Source: Lepidostoma basale (Eukaryota > Arthropoda > Insecta > Trichoptera > Lepidostomatidae). From it: a stretch of DNA of 64,000 bases. The notes under the pieces were generated by a model. It worked only from the letters and a program-made list of their open reading frames with translations, made no database searches and was not told the origin of the DNA. Below are positions 1 to 10,416 of this stretch, in pieces. Position 1 is the first letter of the stretch. Each line of letters starts with the position of its first letter. The position numbers and the translations under genes are program-made. The stretch lies in contig JAHDVF020000903.1 in assembly GCA_022606425.2 (NCBI GenBank), positions 496,001-560,000 on the forward strand, in the 5' to 3' direction.

Positions 1-2230
1 TTCCGCTTATTAGCCGATGTTTTTTTATACACACATCGCCATCTATCGGAGTTTTCTATTACTTCAAAACATACAACATATTTTTTGATAGCTTTATAGT
101 TTAAACCAATGTGATAAAGTGATCGATTAAAGTTTAAATGACAAATATTTTTATAAAAATACATTATAAAAACATCAATTTAAAGTGTATGTCACCTCGT
201 GATAAGCTTATAACACTTTTAAGAAAAAGGCTGAGGTTTATTCGATCTGCACTACAAGTAAAAAATATTTATTGTTTCAATAAATAATTAAATAGAATAT
301 ACTTGGAAATATTGGAGCCAGCGTAATAGTTTTGGCTTTGTGCAAAAATGAATGAACTGCCTTTGTCGAGATATTCTCTCTCTCTCGCTTGAGGATAGAG
401 AGACTTTTATCTAATTGATAATTATAGCCATAACGATCTGACATGATACGAAAATAATATTATTGGATAAGTATAACTAACTTACGAAGACCTAGGCAGA
501 GTGGATGGACCGCCAAACTTATAATCTTATATATAATTATTTACTCTCTTCAACATGCATACAGGGTGTCATTTCAATTGAATTAATTTGGTAATACCGC
601 GTCTTCTTCGGTTTATTTTACAATTCATTGACATTCTATTATATCTGCTTTAAGTATTTTTTTGGTGTATTCTTACTTCACTCTAGAGTTGAAGTTAATA
701 TAGTTAGATTGTCAGTTAATATAATTTTATTTTTGTTTCGTTTCTTATTTTTCGTACCGTATGTCTCAGAAAATTTTAAATATTGGAAATAAATAATTAA
801 TATTGGAAATAAATAATTAGCGTTCATATTGGAAAATGTTTATATCTTGCTGATGTTAGGCGTATTTTATGTCACCTCATTTAACCTTATCTCTTTATTA
901 AGCTTTTAAAACATAGATCGACAACTTCTCTCGTGAGTAAGAAAGATTATATCTGAGGAAGATGCAAAGTGGCATCTGTGAATGAAATAGCAAGGAAGGA
1001 TCGTCTGCGATGATACAGACATGAATAGAGACTGAACGAAGACCACATTATTAAAAAAAACTTCAATTTGACGGGGGATAGGAAGAACCTGGTTAGGCTT
1101 TGATAAATTGGTTATCAATCATCAAAAATGACTTCATTTTTATTGCAAGTCTAATGTAGAATTTTAATTGGGGGAGCCGACTTAAAATAAATAGGAAATG
1201 ACATTTTCTATGGGAAGAATAACTTCTCAGGTAAGAAATATTTTCTCTCATAACGTACATTTCATATTATCTCTTTCGCACGTAGTTCATTACGCTTGAA
1301 TTATGGGTTCACACGCATTACCATATTTTGTAGCATTACAAATTCAAAACGAATATTGTTTGCTACAAAGTATAAATAAGGCCCGGCGATGTGACGAGAA
1401 TTTTAAGTGTCGGAATAATTCTAACTTATCATTATTGTTCATATAAAGTTTGACATCTAAATATGACGGTTGATTTTCCCATAGCATTGCTGCCCGTATG
1501 TGTGTTACGCGCATATAAATTTGCTGTTAGTGAATATTGACTTGATGACGTCAGCTTTAACTTGTAAAATTAAAACTGATAAATTATTATAAGCAGTGGC
1601 ATATCAAAACGGTTTACATACTAATCGGGTACGTAGGGCCAAAGATTTTTAAAAGGGATCAATTACTTTGATTGTGTTTACCTATCAAATAAAAATATCT
1701 TTTCGTTCAAACTTTGTAATAAAAACAGATCTTCACCAACGACTCTGCTGTTACTTAATGTCATATTGTGGTAAGAATTATGATATATTTATGTATATAT
1801 TTACATATACGAGTATACAGGTATATGTTTATCATAATTTTGAGATTTCAGGATACATTTTAATAATGTATTTACAAATCATGGATTTGCATGAATTTTA
1901 TTTATTTATCAATGTTAAACTCCATATTTATTCACTGTTTTCTAAAAGTTTTATTATATCATACTTTATAGAAATCACATGTTTCACCTTTATAATTAAA
2001 TTAAATTAAAATTAAATTATATAGTCATATATTTTTTTTATAAATATTATTTAAAATTTGTAAATAGGTAAATAAGCATGCATGAAATACTTTATTTTTT
2101 CAAAGCAACATTTTCACATTTCGTATATATTCCTATTTTCCCTTAATTACAGATAATGTATTAAGTAATATTAATTACATAAAATGCCTTATTTAACTCG
2201 GGTATAAAAAAACACGTTTCATTCTAGCTA
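1..2230. other. AT-rich sequence without recognisable genes
   Basis: No reading frame here resembles a known protein, and the short open frames have AT-driven composition. I see no transposon ends. The only internal structure noted is a small tandem pair, listed separately. Confidence 0.5.
779..818. repeat. Two-copy 20-bp tandem repeat
   Basis: The 20-base unit AATATTGGAAATAAATAATT occurs twice in direct tandem without mismatch. It is a small local duplication with no evident function. Confidence 0.85.
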
Positions 2231-2290
2231 CACTTGATAATGCCTTTGCAAGGCGAAATATGCCATTCCCACAAAATATAATAAAACTTG
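2231..2290. mobile_element. Fold-back element FB-A, single-arm remnant
   Basis: This matches the right arm of FB-A: TTGATAATGCC, a short hairpin, GGCGAAATATG, then CCATTCCCACAAAATATAAT. The left arm and outer ends are missing or too diverged to see, so this is a truncated copy. Confidence 0.7.
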
Positions 2291-2710
2291 TGTATTATTG
2301 TGCTATGTATATTTTTATATAATATTTTTACACGTTAAATGTATGCTTTAAATAACAAATTCCGAGGAACATTACCCATGAATCCGATGTTTATTCGTAA
2401 TGCGATGCCTTGTACGGTGTTTATCGGACAGATTATTTTTTAATGACTAGTTTTATTGACGAGTGAGTAGAAATAATGAAATGAAGCCAGATTCTGGTGT
2501 GAAACACAAAGTAACGGTGGTAACAATGTCCATTGTGGAGTCGCGTACTGAATACGCTATCATTATTGTAATTTAAAATTAACCGTAGAGTGACTAAAAT
2601 ATCCATAAAATTACAATACAAATATGGGGTGACTGAGAAACACTTTGTGTAAAAAAAAATGTTCAATCCCCCGTCAAATGATAATGTAAAATGATTATAT
2701 ATTTTACTTT

Positions 2711-2850
2711 TCGAAAACGTCTGTTTTCTAGAAGTTTAATTATAGTTTATGGAATGACACGTTTCACACTTCTAAGGCAATATCAAATGTAACATTTAGA
2801 ACATACGTGTTTACTCATATTAATTATTTAATATGTAGTTTTAATGTAAT
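2711..2850. mobile_element. Fold-back element FB-A, left arm plus outer end
   Basis: It starts with AAAACGTCTGTTTTCTAGAA, continues through a diverged ATGACACGTTTCACACTTCT and ends with the outer motif ATTTAATATGTAGTTTTAATG. The second arm is deleted, leaving a collapsed palindrome. Confidence 0.7.
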
Positions 2851-3024
2851 CGAAAGTCGTCGTGAGGTGGCGCTTTTGAACGTTGCGCATGCGCATACAT
2901 TGCACGCATGGACAATGCCACTGACATAATGGCTGTATAGGGAGGCTGTCATCCGGAAAATATTATATTGCCTGCATTTCCTCATATCATCCATATCCCG
3001 TATCCCAATCTGAATGAATCCGTT

Positions 3025-3425
3025 AATTCTTCTTCCTTCTTCTTCCTCAGCCTATTCCCGTCCACTCCTGGACAAAGGCCTCCTCCATTCGCTTCCATGT
3101 CACTCTGTCCTGTGCAGACTGTATCCAGGTTATTCCGACGTGTCTGTTTTAGCTCATCCTTCTACCGTAGTTGCGGTCGCAATGCACTTCTTTTTGCCAT
3201 CCACGGTCTCCAAGTCAGCAGTCTTCTTGTCCACTTTTCATCTGAGCTTCTGACTGCGTGATCTGCCCATTGCCATTTTAGAGTCGCCACCTGGTGGATG
3301 ATGTCAGTGACCTTTGTTTTTTCTCTGACCGTATCGTTTCTGACTCTGTCTCTTAGGCTTATTCCTAACATTGCTCTTTCCATGGCTCTTTGGGTCACTT
3401 GTAGTTTCTCGGCACTCCGTTTCAT
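3025..3425 (-). pseudogene. LINE-G: C-terminal remnant of a non-LTR retrotransposon ORF
   Basis: On the minus strand the translation carries the C-terminal signature of RTE-like LINE polyproteins: TQRAMERAMLGISLRDRVRN, then KWQWADHAVRSSDEKWTRRL, then a (W)RP-rich stretch. This part lies downstream of the reverse transcriptase domain and has no catalytic residues. A TTC-rich run near 3030-3050 is the minus-strand equivalent of a GAA-type 3' tail. Similar copies lie at about 9.2 and 18.9 kb. It is 5'-truncated, as is usual for dead LINE copies. The RTE placement comes from motif recognition, not a search. Confidence 0.8.
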
Positions 3426-3429
3426 TTCT

Positions 3430-4140
3430 CAAATACTATTACATACGAGTTAGGTCTAACTTGTACACAAAATCACAGGTTATAGTCAGTATATAATAGT
3501 ATTTAAAGCGTAAAATATTCTTTTTTTTTTTTCTAAAATAAAACCAATAACGTAACGATTGCATTTGACGAATTGATATTTTTTCATGATAGTAAATTAT
3601 ACCCCATATGGTAATAAAGGGTAAATTTATTTTAATCGTCTTCTCGAAATGAATTCAAGTGAGCAGTACATATGACAATAAATTACTCAGAAGCTCGTCT
3701 AAAAAATATCCGGGATCCGTGACTCTCAAAGGTGCCACATTCTGCCGTTAATCTTTGGACTGCTGCTCCGCGCTTTCATTACCACGATCTTCTCAGCACG
3801 TCTGCCTCGTGTAATGCATTGCTTTCAATAATTTAATTATTTTAAACCGCAGAGATGCAAAAATATAGAGGTGCTGTGAAAAATATGTATTAAAAGATGC
3901 TGGCTGACTCCAAGGTCCGGAAGCTGTCCTACTTGGGACAGGAGCATAGGTAAGAGAGTACGAGCGGCAGCACCTTATCATAAAGGCCAAAATAGAGGGT
4001 CATCAATGTGTGAGGAGAATACAGATCTCCTAGCTCCGAGACATACGAGTATGTGATTGGACGGGGATTAAAACAGCTGCGGCGCTTTTAAAAATTGCGC
4101 ACGATATGGACATGTATTCTTATGTGATAGTCAATGTCAT
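3430..4140. other. Unassigned sequence between LINE fragments
   Basis: This is AT-rich, with a somewhat GC-richer patch around 3700-4080. No protein similarity or element ends were recognised. The patch lies next to a LINE-C tail and may be its diverged upstream part. Confidence 0.35.
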
Positions 4141-4142
4141 GT

Positions 4143-4350
4143 TCATAAAGAAGAAGATACTGGAGGGACCATGTAGCCCAAATGGATGGTGATAGACTTG
4201 CATATACAGCCGCTTATGAAATCCCCTCCGGACTCCGCCCACCTGGAAGACCGCCTAAGAGATGGAGGGACAGCTGGATCTCATCATCCAACGAGATATG
4301 ATTTCTGTGCCACAGATCGTCGGATCTATTAAAAGAAGAAGAAGAAAGAT
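4143..4350 (+). pseudogene. LINE-C: RTE-like LINE C-terminus with GAA tail
   Basis: The plus-strand frames carry the end of an RTE-like ORF: a W-R-D-H-V-A segment, LAYTAAYEIPSG, then RPPGRPPKRWRDSW and a stop. It is followed by CACAGATCGTCGGATCTATT and a GAA-rich tail. A close relative is at 41.8-42.2 kb and a more diverged one at 55.0-55.3 kb. It is 5'-truncated and non-functional. Confidence 0.8.
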
Positions 4351-4617
4351 AAAGAAGAAAATAAGAAAAAGTTTATTATTCTTAATTTACTTACATTATC
4401 ATCCAGTGTCTATGTGACCTGGTGGTGGTCTACGGGAAAACACTTGATTTCTGTATGAATGCTATTTTTTTAAGTATAAGCAACAATAATTCATGCTAGA
4501 TTGATCATATCCATTTTCGTTTAAGATATCTAAAATGTACAATAATATTTTTTGTTTTAAAAAAAATCGATCAGATAAATTTTAGATTTAACTTGTTTTT
4601 TTTTTCGTTCTTATCAG

Positions 4618-4750
4618 CATTATATCTCAGTGTGGGATTTAGCCTCATCTACAATAGTCCTCTACTGACTGCTGTTTCTGGCCATCTCCTTCCCATCTCC
4701 AGATCTTCCTAGTTTCCTCCGGTCCTCTTTGAAGCAGACCGCCTGTCTTT
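4618..4750 (-). pseudogene. LINE-D: short C-terminal LINE remnant
   Basis: The reverse complement encodes a GRPRKRQ-like basic segment and then RTIVDEAKSHTEI. This matches the ending RTIVEEAKFHTEM of the LINE-D insertion at 45973-46176. It is 5'-truncated with disrupted frames. Confidence 0.65.
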
Positions 4751-4954
4751 TTCTTGGTCTGCCCTTAGACTTAACATATATTGCGCGGCACCAATCCGTT
4801 TATAATATTTGGTGTTATGTCATTTGGCTTTATTTCTATATGACTAGCTTATCACAGGCTTTGAGACTTACAGAATATCACCAACGTTTTCTGTTTTCTT
4901 GTCAATTAGTTCTTCAGCTAACATGTATGATTAAGTAAACTGCGATAATAGCCC

Positions 4955-5345
4955 TCAATCTTCTCTTCTTAGTGTAGGCCTTGTGGCCTGTTTCTTAAGA
5001 GGAATTAGCCTCCTGCGAGGTCGATATCCAGCTGTCGATCTACCATTTTGGTGGTCTGCTCGTGGGTCGTCTACCCTAGAGTGGGCCGTGCATATATCCA
5101 TTATTTTCATGTGTGCATACCAGAATCTTCTCCTTTTCCTCCCCCACCTAACGACGTCTTTGACGTCATATATTTCCATATCCTTTCTTGCAGTATCTTG
5201 CCTGATATATATCTGAGCGTCTTCATTTCTAGCACTCTGAGCGCGTTTTTGTGATTGTGGTGTCCGCCCTGCACTCGATCCTCTGTATTGTCTTGCCTCT
5301 ATAGTCTCCCAGAATGGGTCGGTAGAAAGAATGTTCTGCGTTACT
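4955..5345 (-). pseudogene. LINE-C-like LINE remnant
   Basis: The minus-strand frames contain YDVKDVVRWGRKRRRFWYAH, equivalent to the CxVEDVxxWxRxRRRxW motif of RTE-like C-termini. A frameshifted RRPTSRPPKW and DSWIS segment follows, ending in a lysine- and arginine-rich tail. Several frameshifts are needed to follow the match, so it is a decayed copy. Confidence 0.7.
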
Positions 5346-5348
5346 GTT

Positions 5349-5445
5349 CTCTCCATACATATTTCTCTCGCTCAACATTAATACAGCGTGTCATGCACGC
5401 ACGTCGATTTTTCTGACTCCTCGCCTGGCCGACGTTTAATTGATT
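5349..5445 (-). mobile_element. LINE-A, internal 3' fragment
   Basis: The minus-strand sequence matches LINE-A just upstream of its tail, including the conserved stretch around CGTGTCATGCACGCACGTCG and the AATTGATTTGATTGATTTG boundary. The terminal tail is missing. It directly adjoins the LINE-C remnant. Confidence 0.65.
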
Positions 5446-5926
5446 TGATTGATTTGTTGGTGCTACGTTTGTCCTGTACGTTTAATTAACAATAAAAAAT
5501 AGACAAGAAACGAAAGCAATATTTATTTTTTATAAATATAAATCGAAGGTTTACGTACAGCATTAACTTATTACTCTTAACTGACAGTAAGTAATGAGAA
5601 ATGTTTCCGTTTACGGTATTTATGCTATATTTTCTTTATTCAGAAGCGAGACTGTTAAGATGATACGACATCGATATTGGCGGGATTTATTTTTTCATTA
5701 TATCGCCACCCAAGAATATTCTCTATTAGCAAGTCTGTAAAAACTGAAGCTATAAATAAAATTGTTTCTACAGCAAATAAAGTGGAAATCGTAAATTTTC
5801 TCTTTAAGGGAACATATCCATTTACGAATATACTAGTTTTAAATAGTTGCTCAGGATCGTAGTGCTTGATTTGTATATGCTTTTTATTTTTGCCCTGATA
5901 CAACATTGTTTTGCATGTAACCTTGA
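5446..5926. other. AT-rich unassigned sequence
   Basis: The short open frames around 5655-5906 occur on both strands and have no recognisable similarity. No repeat ends are seen before the SINE begins. Confidence 0.4.
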
Positions 5927-6158
5927 CGACCTTTGTGGCCGAGTGGTAAGTGCTTTGACTGCCACACCGAAGGTCTCGGGTTCGATTCCCGGCGATTGCA
6001 GTGTGCTTGTCACACTGGTATGGTGTAAAATTAAATAGTGACAGATAAGCTACCTATCACATGTCACAAGAATCAATATGATAGCTTTTTACCCATAACA
6101 TCGATTTGGCTCGCACTATAAAGATGTAGAGAGCGATTCAATAAAATAATAATAATAG
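5927..6158 (+). mobile_element. SINE-1, tRNA-derived, full-length with ATT tail
   Basis: The head keeps RNA polymerase III promoter boxes. TGGCCGAGTGG is an A-box match, and GGTTCGATTCC is an exact B-box match inside a T-arm-like stem. The body runs through TAGCTACCTATCACATGTCA-type sequence and AACATCGATTTGGCTCGC, ending in (AAT)n. Related copies are at 32.6, 39.1, 37.4 and 59.3 kb. The long non-tRNA body argues against a functional tRNA. Confidence 0.9.
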
Positions 6159-6445
6159 CCGAATATTCTCATATTAAGTTGAGTGTAAAGCGCTCAACTT
6201 AACCACCCTACGTATTTGAACATATGTGATACGTTCAATTTGACTGAACCATTCTGCGCTTTCCCGTATCACGTACGCGCTTGAGAAAAAGTAATGTACC
6301 TAAAATGTATAAACTGTTAGAGATACGCGCGTGTGCCAACAACACTTGAGTACAACTCTTAATAAATATGATAGTTTTACTAGGGGCAGGTGAAGTGTGC
6401 GGCCGAGTATTTGAAGTTTCGTAATTTAAAAAAATAAAATTAATA

Positions 6446-7729
6446 TTAGGTCCTTACATATGACATTGGCGTTTTGCCGTACTGGCAACTTTGATCTCAA
6501 ATATCTTCTCTTTGGTTAGGAATTCCAAATTCAAATTTATACAGCTATTTACTCAAGTATTTGTGTTTCGAAAATTATAATTCTTTTTTTTTTCCTCAAT
6601 TGTTTTTTTTCTTTGCATCACTCAGTTTACAAAATGGAAAACTTGAAATATCGCGTTATTTACGAGTACGAGTTCCACCGTGGCACCAATGCTGCAGAAA
6701 CGGCTCGAAGGATTAATGATGTGTATGGCGACGGTGCCGCAAAAGAAAACACAGTGCGTTTTTGGTTCCAACGTTTTCGTTCTGGAAATTTCGACCTGCA
6801 GAACTAGCCCCGTGGACGGCCGGAGACCAAAGTTGATAATGAAGAATTGAAGGCTATTGTGGAAGCGGATCCATCGCAAACCACGTCCGAGTTAGCTGCA
6901 GGCTGCGGTGTTAGTGATAAAACTGTTTTAATCCACTTGAAGCAAATTGGGAAGGCGAAAACGCTTGAAAGGTGGATACCTCACGAATTGAGTGAAGCAA
7001 ATCAACAAACGCGCGTTGACTGCTGCGTTGCATTACTCAACCGGCACAATAATGAAGGGATTTTGAATCCAATCATTACCTGTGATGAAAAGTGGATCCT
7101 GTATGATAATCGGAAGCGCTCATCGCAATGGCTGAACCTTGCCGAACCAGCCAAACCATGCCCCAAGCGAAAATTGACTCCAAAAAAGTTACTTGTGAGC
7201 GTTCGGTGGACTAGTGCTGGTGTCGTTCACTACAGCTTTCTTAAATCTGGCCAGACGATTACGGCAGATGTGTATTGTCAGCAACTGCAAACCATAATGG
7301 AAAAGCTAGCTGCTAAACAACCGAGGCTGGTTAATCGCTCTAGGCCACTGCTGCTTCATGATAACGCTAGACCACACACTGCACAAAGACGGCTACCAAA
7401 TTAGGAGAGCTTCAATTGGAATGTCTAAGACTTCCACTGTACTCTCCGGACCTTGCCCCAACAGATTACTATTTTTTTCGAAATTTGGATCACTTCTTGC
7501 AAGGGAAAAAATTTAACTCCGATGGGGCAGTCCAAACCGACTTCAAAGATTTTATTGATTCCCGTCCGAATGGTTTTTTTAGTAAAGGGATCGGTGAACT
7601 ACCTATGAGATGGCAAAAGTGCATAGATTGCAATGGTACATACTTTGATTAAATAAATATATTATATTGAAAAAAATCAACTTTATGTTCCTCCCATACA
7701 AACCGCCAATTTCATATGTAAGGACCTAA
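6446..7729 (+). mobile_element. Mariner transposon (cecropia-like) with intact TIRs and TA duplication
   Basis: The terminal inverted repeats are TTAGGTCCTTACATATGA at both ends (inverted on the right), with similarity continuing about 10 more bases. TA dinucleotides flank the element at 6444-6445 and 7730-7731. Its length, 1284 bp, is standard for mariner. Uninterrupted sequence at the same position in the copy at 30.1 kb shows a single TA, which proves insertion. The transposase inside is broken, so this copy is not autonomous, but its ends look usable in trans. Confidence 0.96.
6634..7652 (+). pseudogene. Mariner transposase, inactivated by a stop and a frameshift
   Basis: This is a DD34D mariner transposase, the enzyme that cuts and pastes the element at TA sites. 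An N-terminal helix-turn-helix region (MENLKYRVIYEYEF onward) is followed by WIPHEL, the first catalytic Asp in CDEKW (codon 151), the second in HDNARPHTA (codon 243) and the third in YSPDLAPTDYYFF. The ATG at 6634 fits family starts. An in-frame TAG lies at 6805-6807. The Asp2 and Asp3 codons are 104 nt apart rather than the expected 105, so one base has been lost between about 7380 and 7410. The sequence resembles the cecropia subfamily, which includes human SETMAR/Hsmar1. Confidence 0.95.
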
Positions 7730-7807
7730 TATATAATTAAATTTCATCAATAAAAACCTGCTTTTTTGCACGTTTCTCGGAAAATTACTTGAAGGTAGGG
7801 CGGTTAA

Positions 7808-8190
7808 TGTAAAATGACAAAAATTGTTGCGCAAATGACCTTAAATAATAGTCAAATATTGTCATATATCAAGTAATAACAAGAAAAAGGCTATGTTTAT
7901 AAATTTTATTTTGCTAGTGAGTGTAAAACGCTCAATTTCATATAGAATGACAAAATTTTATCAGTCGATGTGTAAATTGGACACAAATGAGGCGCTATTA
8001 CCATGGCTTATTACAGTTAAAACGCTGTTTTTACGCCTAAAATAATATTGTTTCAATGTAAGGTACAAATATACATTTTTTTTAAATATACTGGCATTTT
8101 TTAATTTGTAAAGATATTTCTTCGGCAATTTGCCGATGCATATTTGACATTTTGAAACTGATTATTTGTAAGTTTTTTAGGGGTCTTAGG
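7808..8190. other. AT-rich flank with a short imperfect palindrome
   Basis: No gene seen. GAGTGTAAAACGCTCAA near 7920 resembles GAGTGTAAAGCGCTCAA near 6181, on the other side of the MITE and mariner. The pair may belong to a still older element or be coincidental. Confidence 0.35.
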
Positions 8191-8194
8191 AATA

Positions 8195-8330
8195 TCCGTG
8201 TAACTTATCTTGCTTGATTTGAGTTTCGGAGATCGTTGAAGTCTCCATCTTAAATTATGCTAGACTTACCATTAATATAACCCTGAGATTGAGACTGTAA
8301 CGATCTTCGAAACGTTGATCAAAGAAGACA
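8195..8330. mobile_element. Fold-back element FB-H
   Basis: Imperfect inverted arms are centred near 8260. The left arm has, on the minus strand, a GGAGA/TCTCC hairpin followed by GAAAC. The right arm has GATCTTCGAAACGTTGATC. The core layout matches the other FB families although the sequence does not. Only one copy was found in the window. Confidence 0.55.
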
Positions 8331-8339
8331 AGTAAGACA

Positions 8340-8548
8340 CAGTAGTACTCCCATAGAAGCCCAGAAGCCCGGCTTGCATTAGAAATTTTGAATCAAAACC
8401 TCTTGTGGCTATTCCTCTTACGTCTGATGGTAACATTGTTGGTAGATGATTTGGTGGGTTGTTGGTTTATGCCGGTTTATTTAGAGGTTTTGATTAAAAT
8501 TTTCTTACGCATGCCGGGCTTCTGGGCTTCTACGTAGTACCGCCACTG
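8340..8548. mobile_element. Non-autonomous hAT-type MITE with 8-bp target duplication
   Basis: The ends are CAGTAGTACTCCCATAGAAG on the left and the inverse of CAGTGGCGGTACTACGTAGA on the right. The inverted repeats continue through AGAAGCCCAGAAGCCCGGC to the AATCAAAACCTC region, about 60 bp in all. Flanks are GTAAGACA at 8332-8339 and GTAAGACG at 8549-8556, an 8-bp duplication with one mismatch. CAGTGGCG-type ends and 8-bp duplications are hallmarks of hAT elements. It has no coding capacity. Confidence 0.88.
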
Positions 8549-8556
8549 GTAAGACG

Positions 8557-9180
8557 AATATGCGAAAGTTCCCAAATAACATATGGCTATAAAACTAGCT
8601 ATTTTCGCTTTGTTTTAAGCAAAAATATAACGAGATACGGTGAAGAAAAAATGAAGGTACCATAAAATATATTGAAAATCGTAGAATATTTTTTTTTATT
8701 GAAAATTGATAAGGTTTTTTTTTAATATTTTATATTGATACGTATTCGTTGTTTATCCAAAATCACCTGGCGAGTTACTTCTTATTCTATTAGTTCAGTT
8801 CTTATAAAAGAATGTACCACATATAATGTAATCAATTATTATAATCATGACAGCTGGCGTGCAAGCGAAACGCGACATTCTGTAGTCTTTGCCATATTAG
8901 CGTTATAGTCTGGTTCCGTCGCGCCGCAGGTGTTGCCAGGTGGGTCAAATACAAGATGAAGAACAACTCTCATACAAGCGATATTATCTTCAAGAGAAGT
9001 TGATGATTAATAATGGAGATAATAAGTCATATACTTTTCAACAATGTAACCTTAATTTATTGAATAATATTATTTTTCATTTAATAGATCTCACGATCTG
9101 TGATAAGAAGTTACTTCTCTTGAGATAATGAGGTCCAACTGTCCATGCCTCTGTTATGTGGTCTTTCAGGTGGACGGTGT
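8557..9180. other. Unassigned AT-rich sequence
   Basis: No element ends or protein similarity were recognised. There is a short GC-richer patch at 8850-8945. Confidence 0.4.
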
Positions 9181-9183
9181 CCA

Positions 9184-9484
9184 GAGTGAGTTTCGTTCTT
9201 CTTCTTCTTCTTCTTCCTCAGCCTATTTCCGTCCGCTCCAGGACAAAGACCTCCTCCATTCGCTTCCATTTCACTCTGTCCTGTGAAGACTGCATCCAGG
9301 TTATTCCGACGTGTCTGTTCAGATCATCCTTCCACCGTAGTTGCGGTCGCCCAGCACTTCTCTTTGCCGTCCACGGTCTCCAAGTCAGCAGTCTTCTTGT
9401 CCACTTTTCATCTGAGCTTCTGGCTACGTGACATGCCCATTGCCATTTTAGCCATATATTTCTAAACGTCTTCATTTTTGACAC
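9184..9484 (-). pseudogene. LINE-G: C-terminal LINE remnant with GAA tail
   Basis: On the minus strand the frame runs KWQWACHVARSSDEKWTRRL, TAKRSAGRPQLRWKDDLNRH, then WMQSSQDRVKWKRMEEVFV, and ends at a (GAA)n tail that reads TTCTTC on the plus strand near 9197-9215. This is the best-preserved LINE-G end in the window. Upstream it joins a LINE-C-like segment (next entry) in the middle of the ORF, so part of the element is missing or recombined. Confidence 0.85.
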
Positions 9485-9620
9485 TCTGAGAGCGTTTTTT
9501 TGTGATTATGGTGTCCGCCCTGCACTCGATCCCATAGGTCGCACACAAGTCTTATAAATTCTCACTTTATGCTGATCTTCATGTCAGGGTTTTTCCAAAT
9601 TGCTTTGCTGCTGATCTTTA
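9485..9620 (-). pseudogene. LINE-C-like internal LINE segment joined to LINE-G
   Basis: The reverse complement encodes a stretch like IECRADTIITK followed by SVKNEDV/SKMKTF, which normally precedes the LRDRIRN motif in LINE-C copies. Here it runs directly into the LINE-G KWQWACHV region. The missing motif suggests an internal deletion or template switch. Confidence 0.6.
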
Positions 9621-10212
9621 TGGACGAAAAAAAAACAGTTTCTGAAAAATGTATTTATTATAATAAAAATATGAAAATAAAAGTTTTATGACTTTATTAA
9701 GTAGTCCTGTCGAAGCGAGAAAGAACAACAATTTTATACTCTAATCAATTTGATGAATTATTGTTATAAATACCCAGTTGATGTTGCTTTTTTTTTAATA
9801 ATAAAATTTTAAATTTATTTGTTTAATATAGTACACGTCCGAATATTTTCTTTCGGCAGTTCACCTTGTACTATTGTAGCTAAGGCAATTCCATGCATAG
9901 GGGGAGTGCAAACACGTATGCGTAATTTTGAATTGCAGTGGTGTTACCAGTTTACCTAAATCAACCGAGTGTCAGGAGTCCTGGCTGCATTTCCTTTTCA
10001 TTCGCGCCATTTGCTACAAGTGACCTGAGATTGATGGATGAGGTAATCGACTCCATGTCCATTGACAAGGGTGGCGTATTTGTTATTTCAATTAAGTACT
10101 TGATTTTGTAAAACGTATATCATATACAAATAATAAAAACATGATAATTCACGAGAATACATCTAAATAATTTCAGTGATAACATTTGATGCCAGCTCAG
10201 CAAGGCGATACA
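9621..10212. other. Unassigned sequence
   Basis: AT-rich, with a moderately GC-richer unique patch at about 9930-10080. No coding or element signal was recognised. Confidence 0.4.
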
Positions 10213-10416
10213 TAAATAATACGAATTTTAACGTCAGTTTTCAAGAAGTTTTATTATATTTTATGGGAATGACATGTTTCGCCCTTCTAAGGCATTATCA
10301 AATGTGAAACATGTCATTCTCATAAAATATAATAAAACTTCTAGAAAACTGACGTTTTCATTCGTATTATTTATTTAATATGAAGTTTTACATCATTGTT
10401 CAAGAACAATAAATAA
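10213..10416. mobile_element. Fold-back element FB-A, nearly complete
   Basis: The arms TTTTCAAGAAGTTTTATTAT and ATAATAAAACTTCTAGAAAA are inverse copies around GGGAATGACATGTTTCGCCC. The outer right end ATATGAAGTTTTACATCATT is followed by TGTTCAAGAACAATAAATAA, which can form a terminal hairpin. The centre is collapsed: the left arm reaches TTATCAAATGT and jumps straight to GAAACATGTCATTC. Confidence 0.85.

Larger units (their letters stand above)
6199..7807. mobile_element. TTAA-flanked MITE (piggyBac-like?), split by mariner
   Basis: The outer ends are TTAACCACCCTACG on the left and, inverted, TTAACCGCCCTACC on the right. This gives TTAA at both edges and short terminal inverted repeats. Without the mariner the element is about 320 bp and non-coding. 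An uninterrupted inverse copy lies at 30044-30369, also with TTAA at both edges. TTAA targets are typical of piggyBac transposons, but the superfamily is inferred from that alone. Confidence 0.75.

Noticed and set aside
1668..2009. 113-codon open frame near the window start
   Set aside because: Hydrophobic, AT-driven translation without recognisable motifs, no homologue known to me.
5927..6000. tRNA gene at the head of SINE-1
   Set aside because: A and B boxes are present, but the same head recurs with a long non-tRNA body and AT tail in several copies, and the acceptor stem is not convincing. It is a SINE head.
6634..7652. Domesticated SETMAR-type host gene
   Set aside because: No SET domain or host exon is visible. 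The transposase sits between intact mariner ends with a TA duplication and carries a stop and a frameshift.
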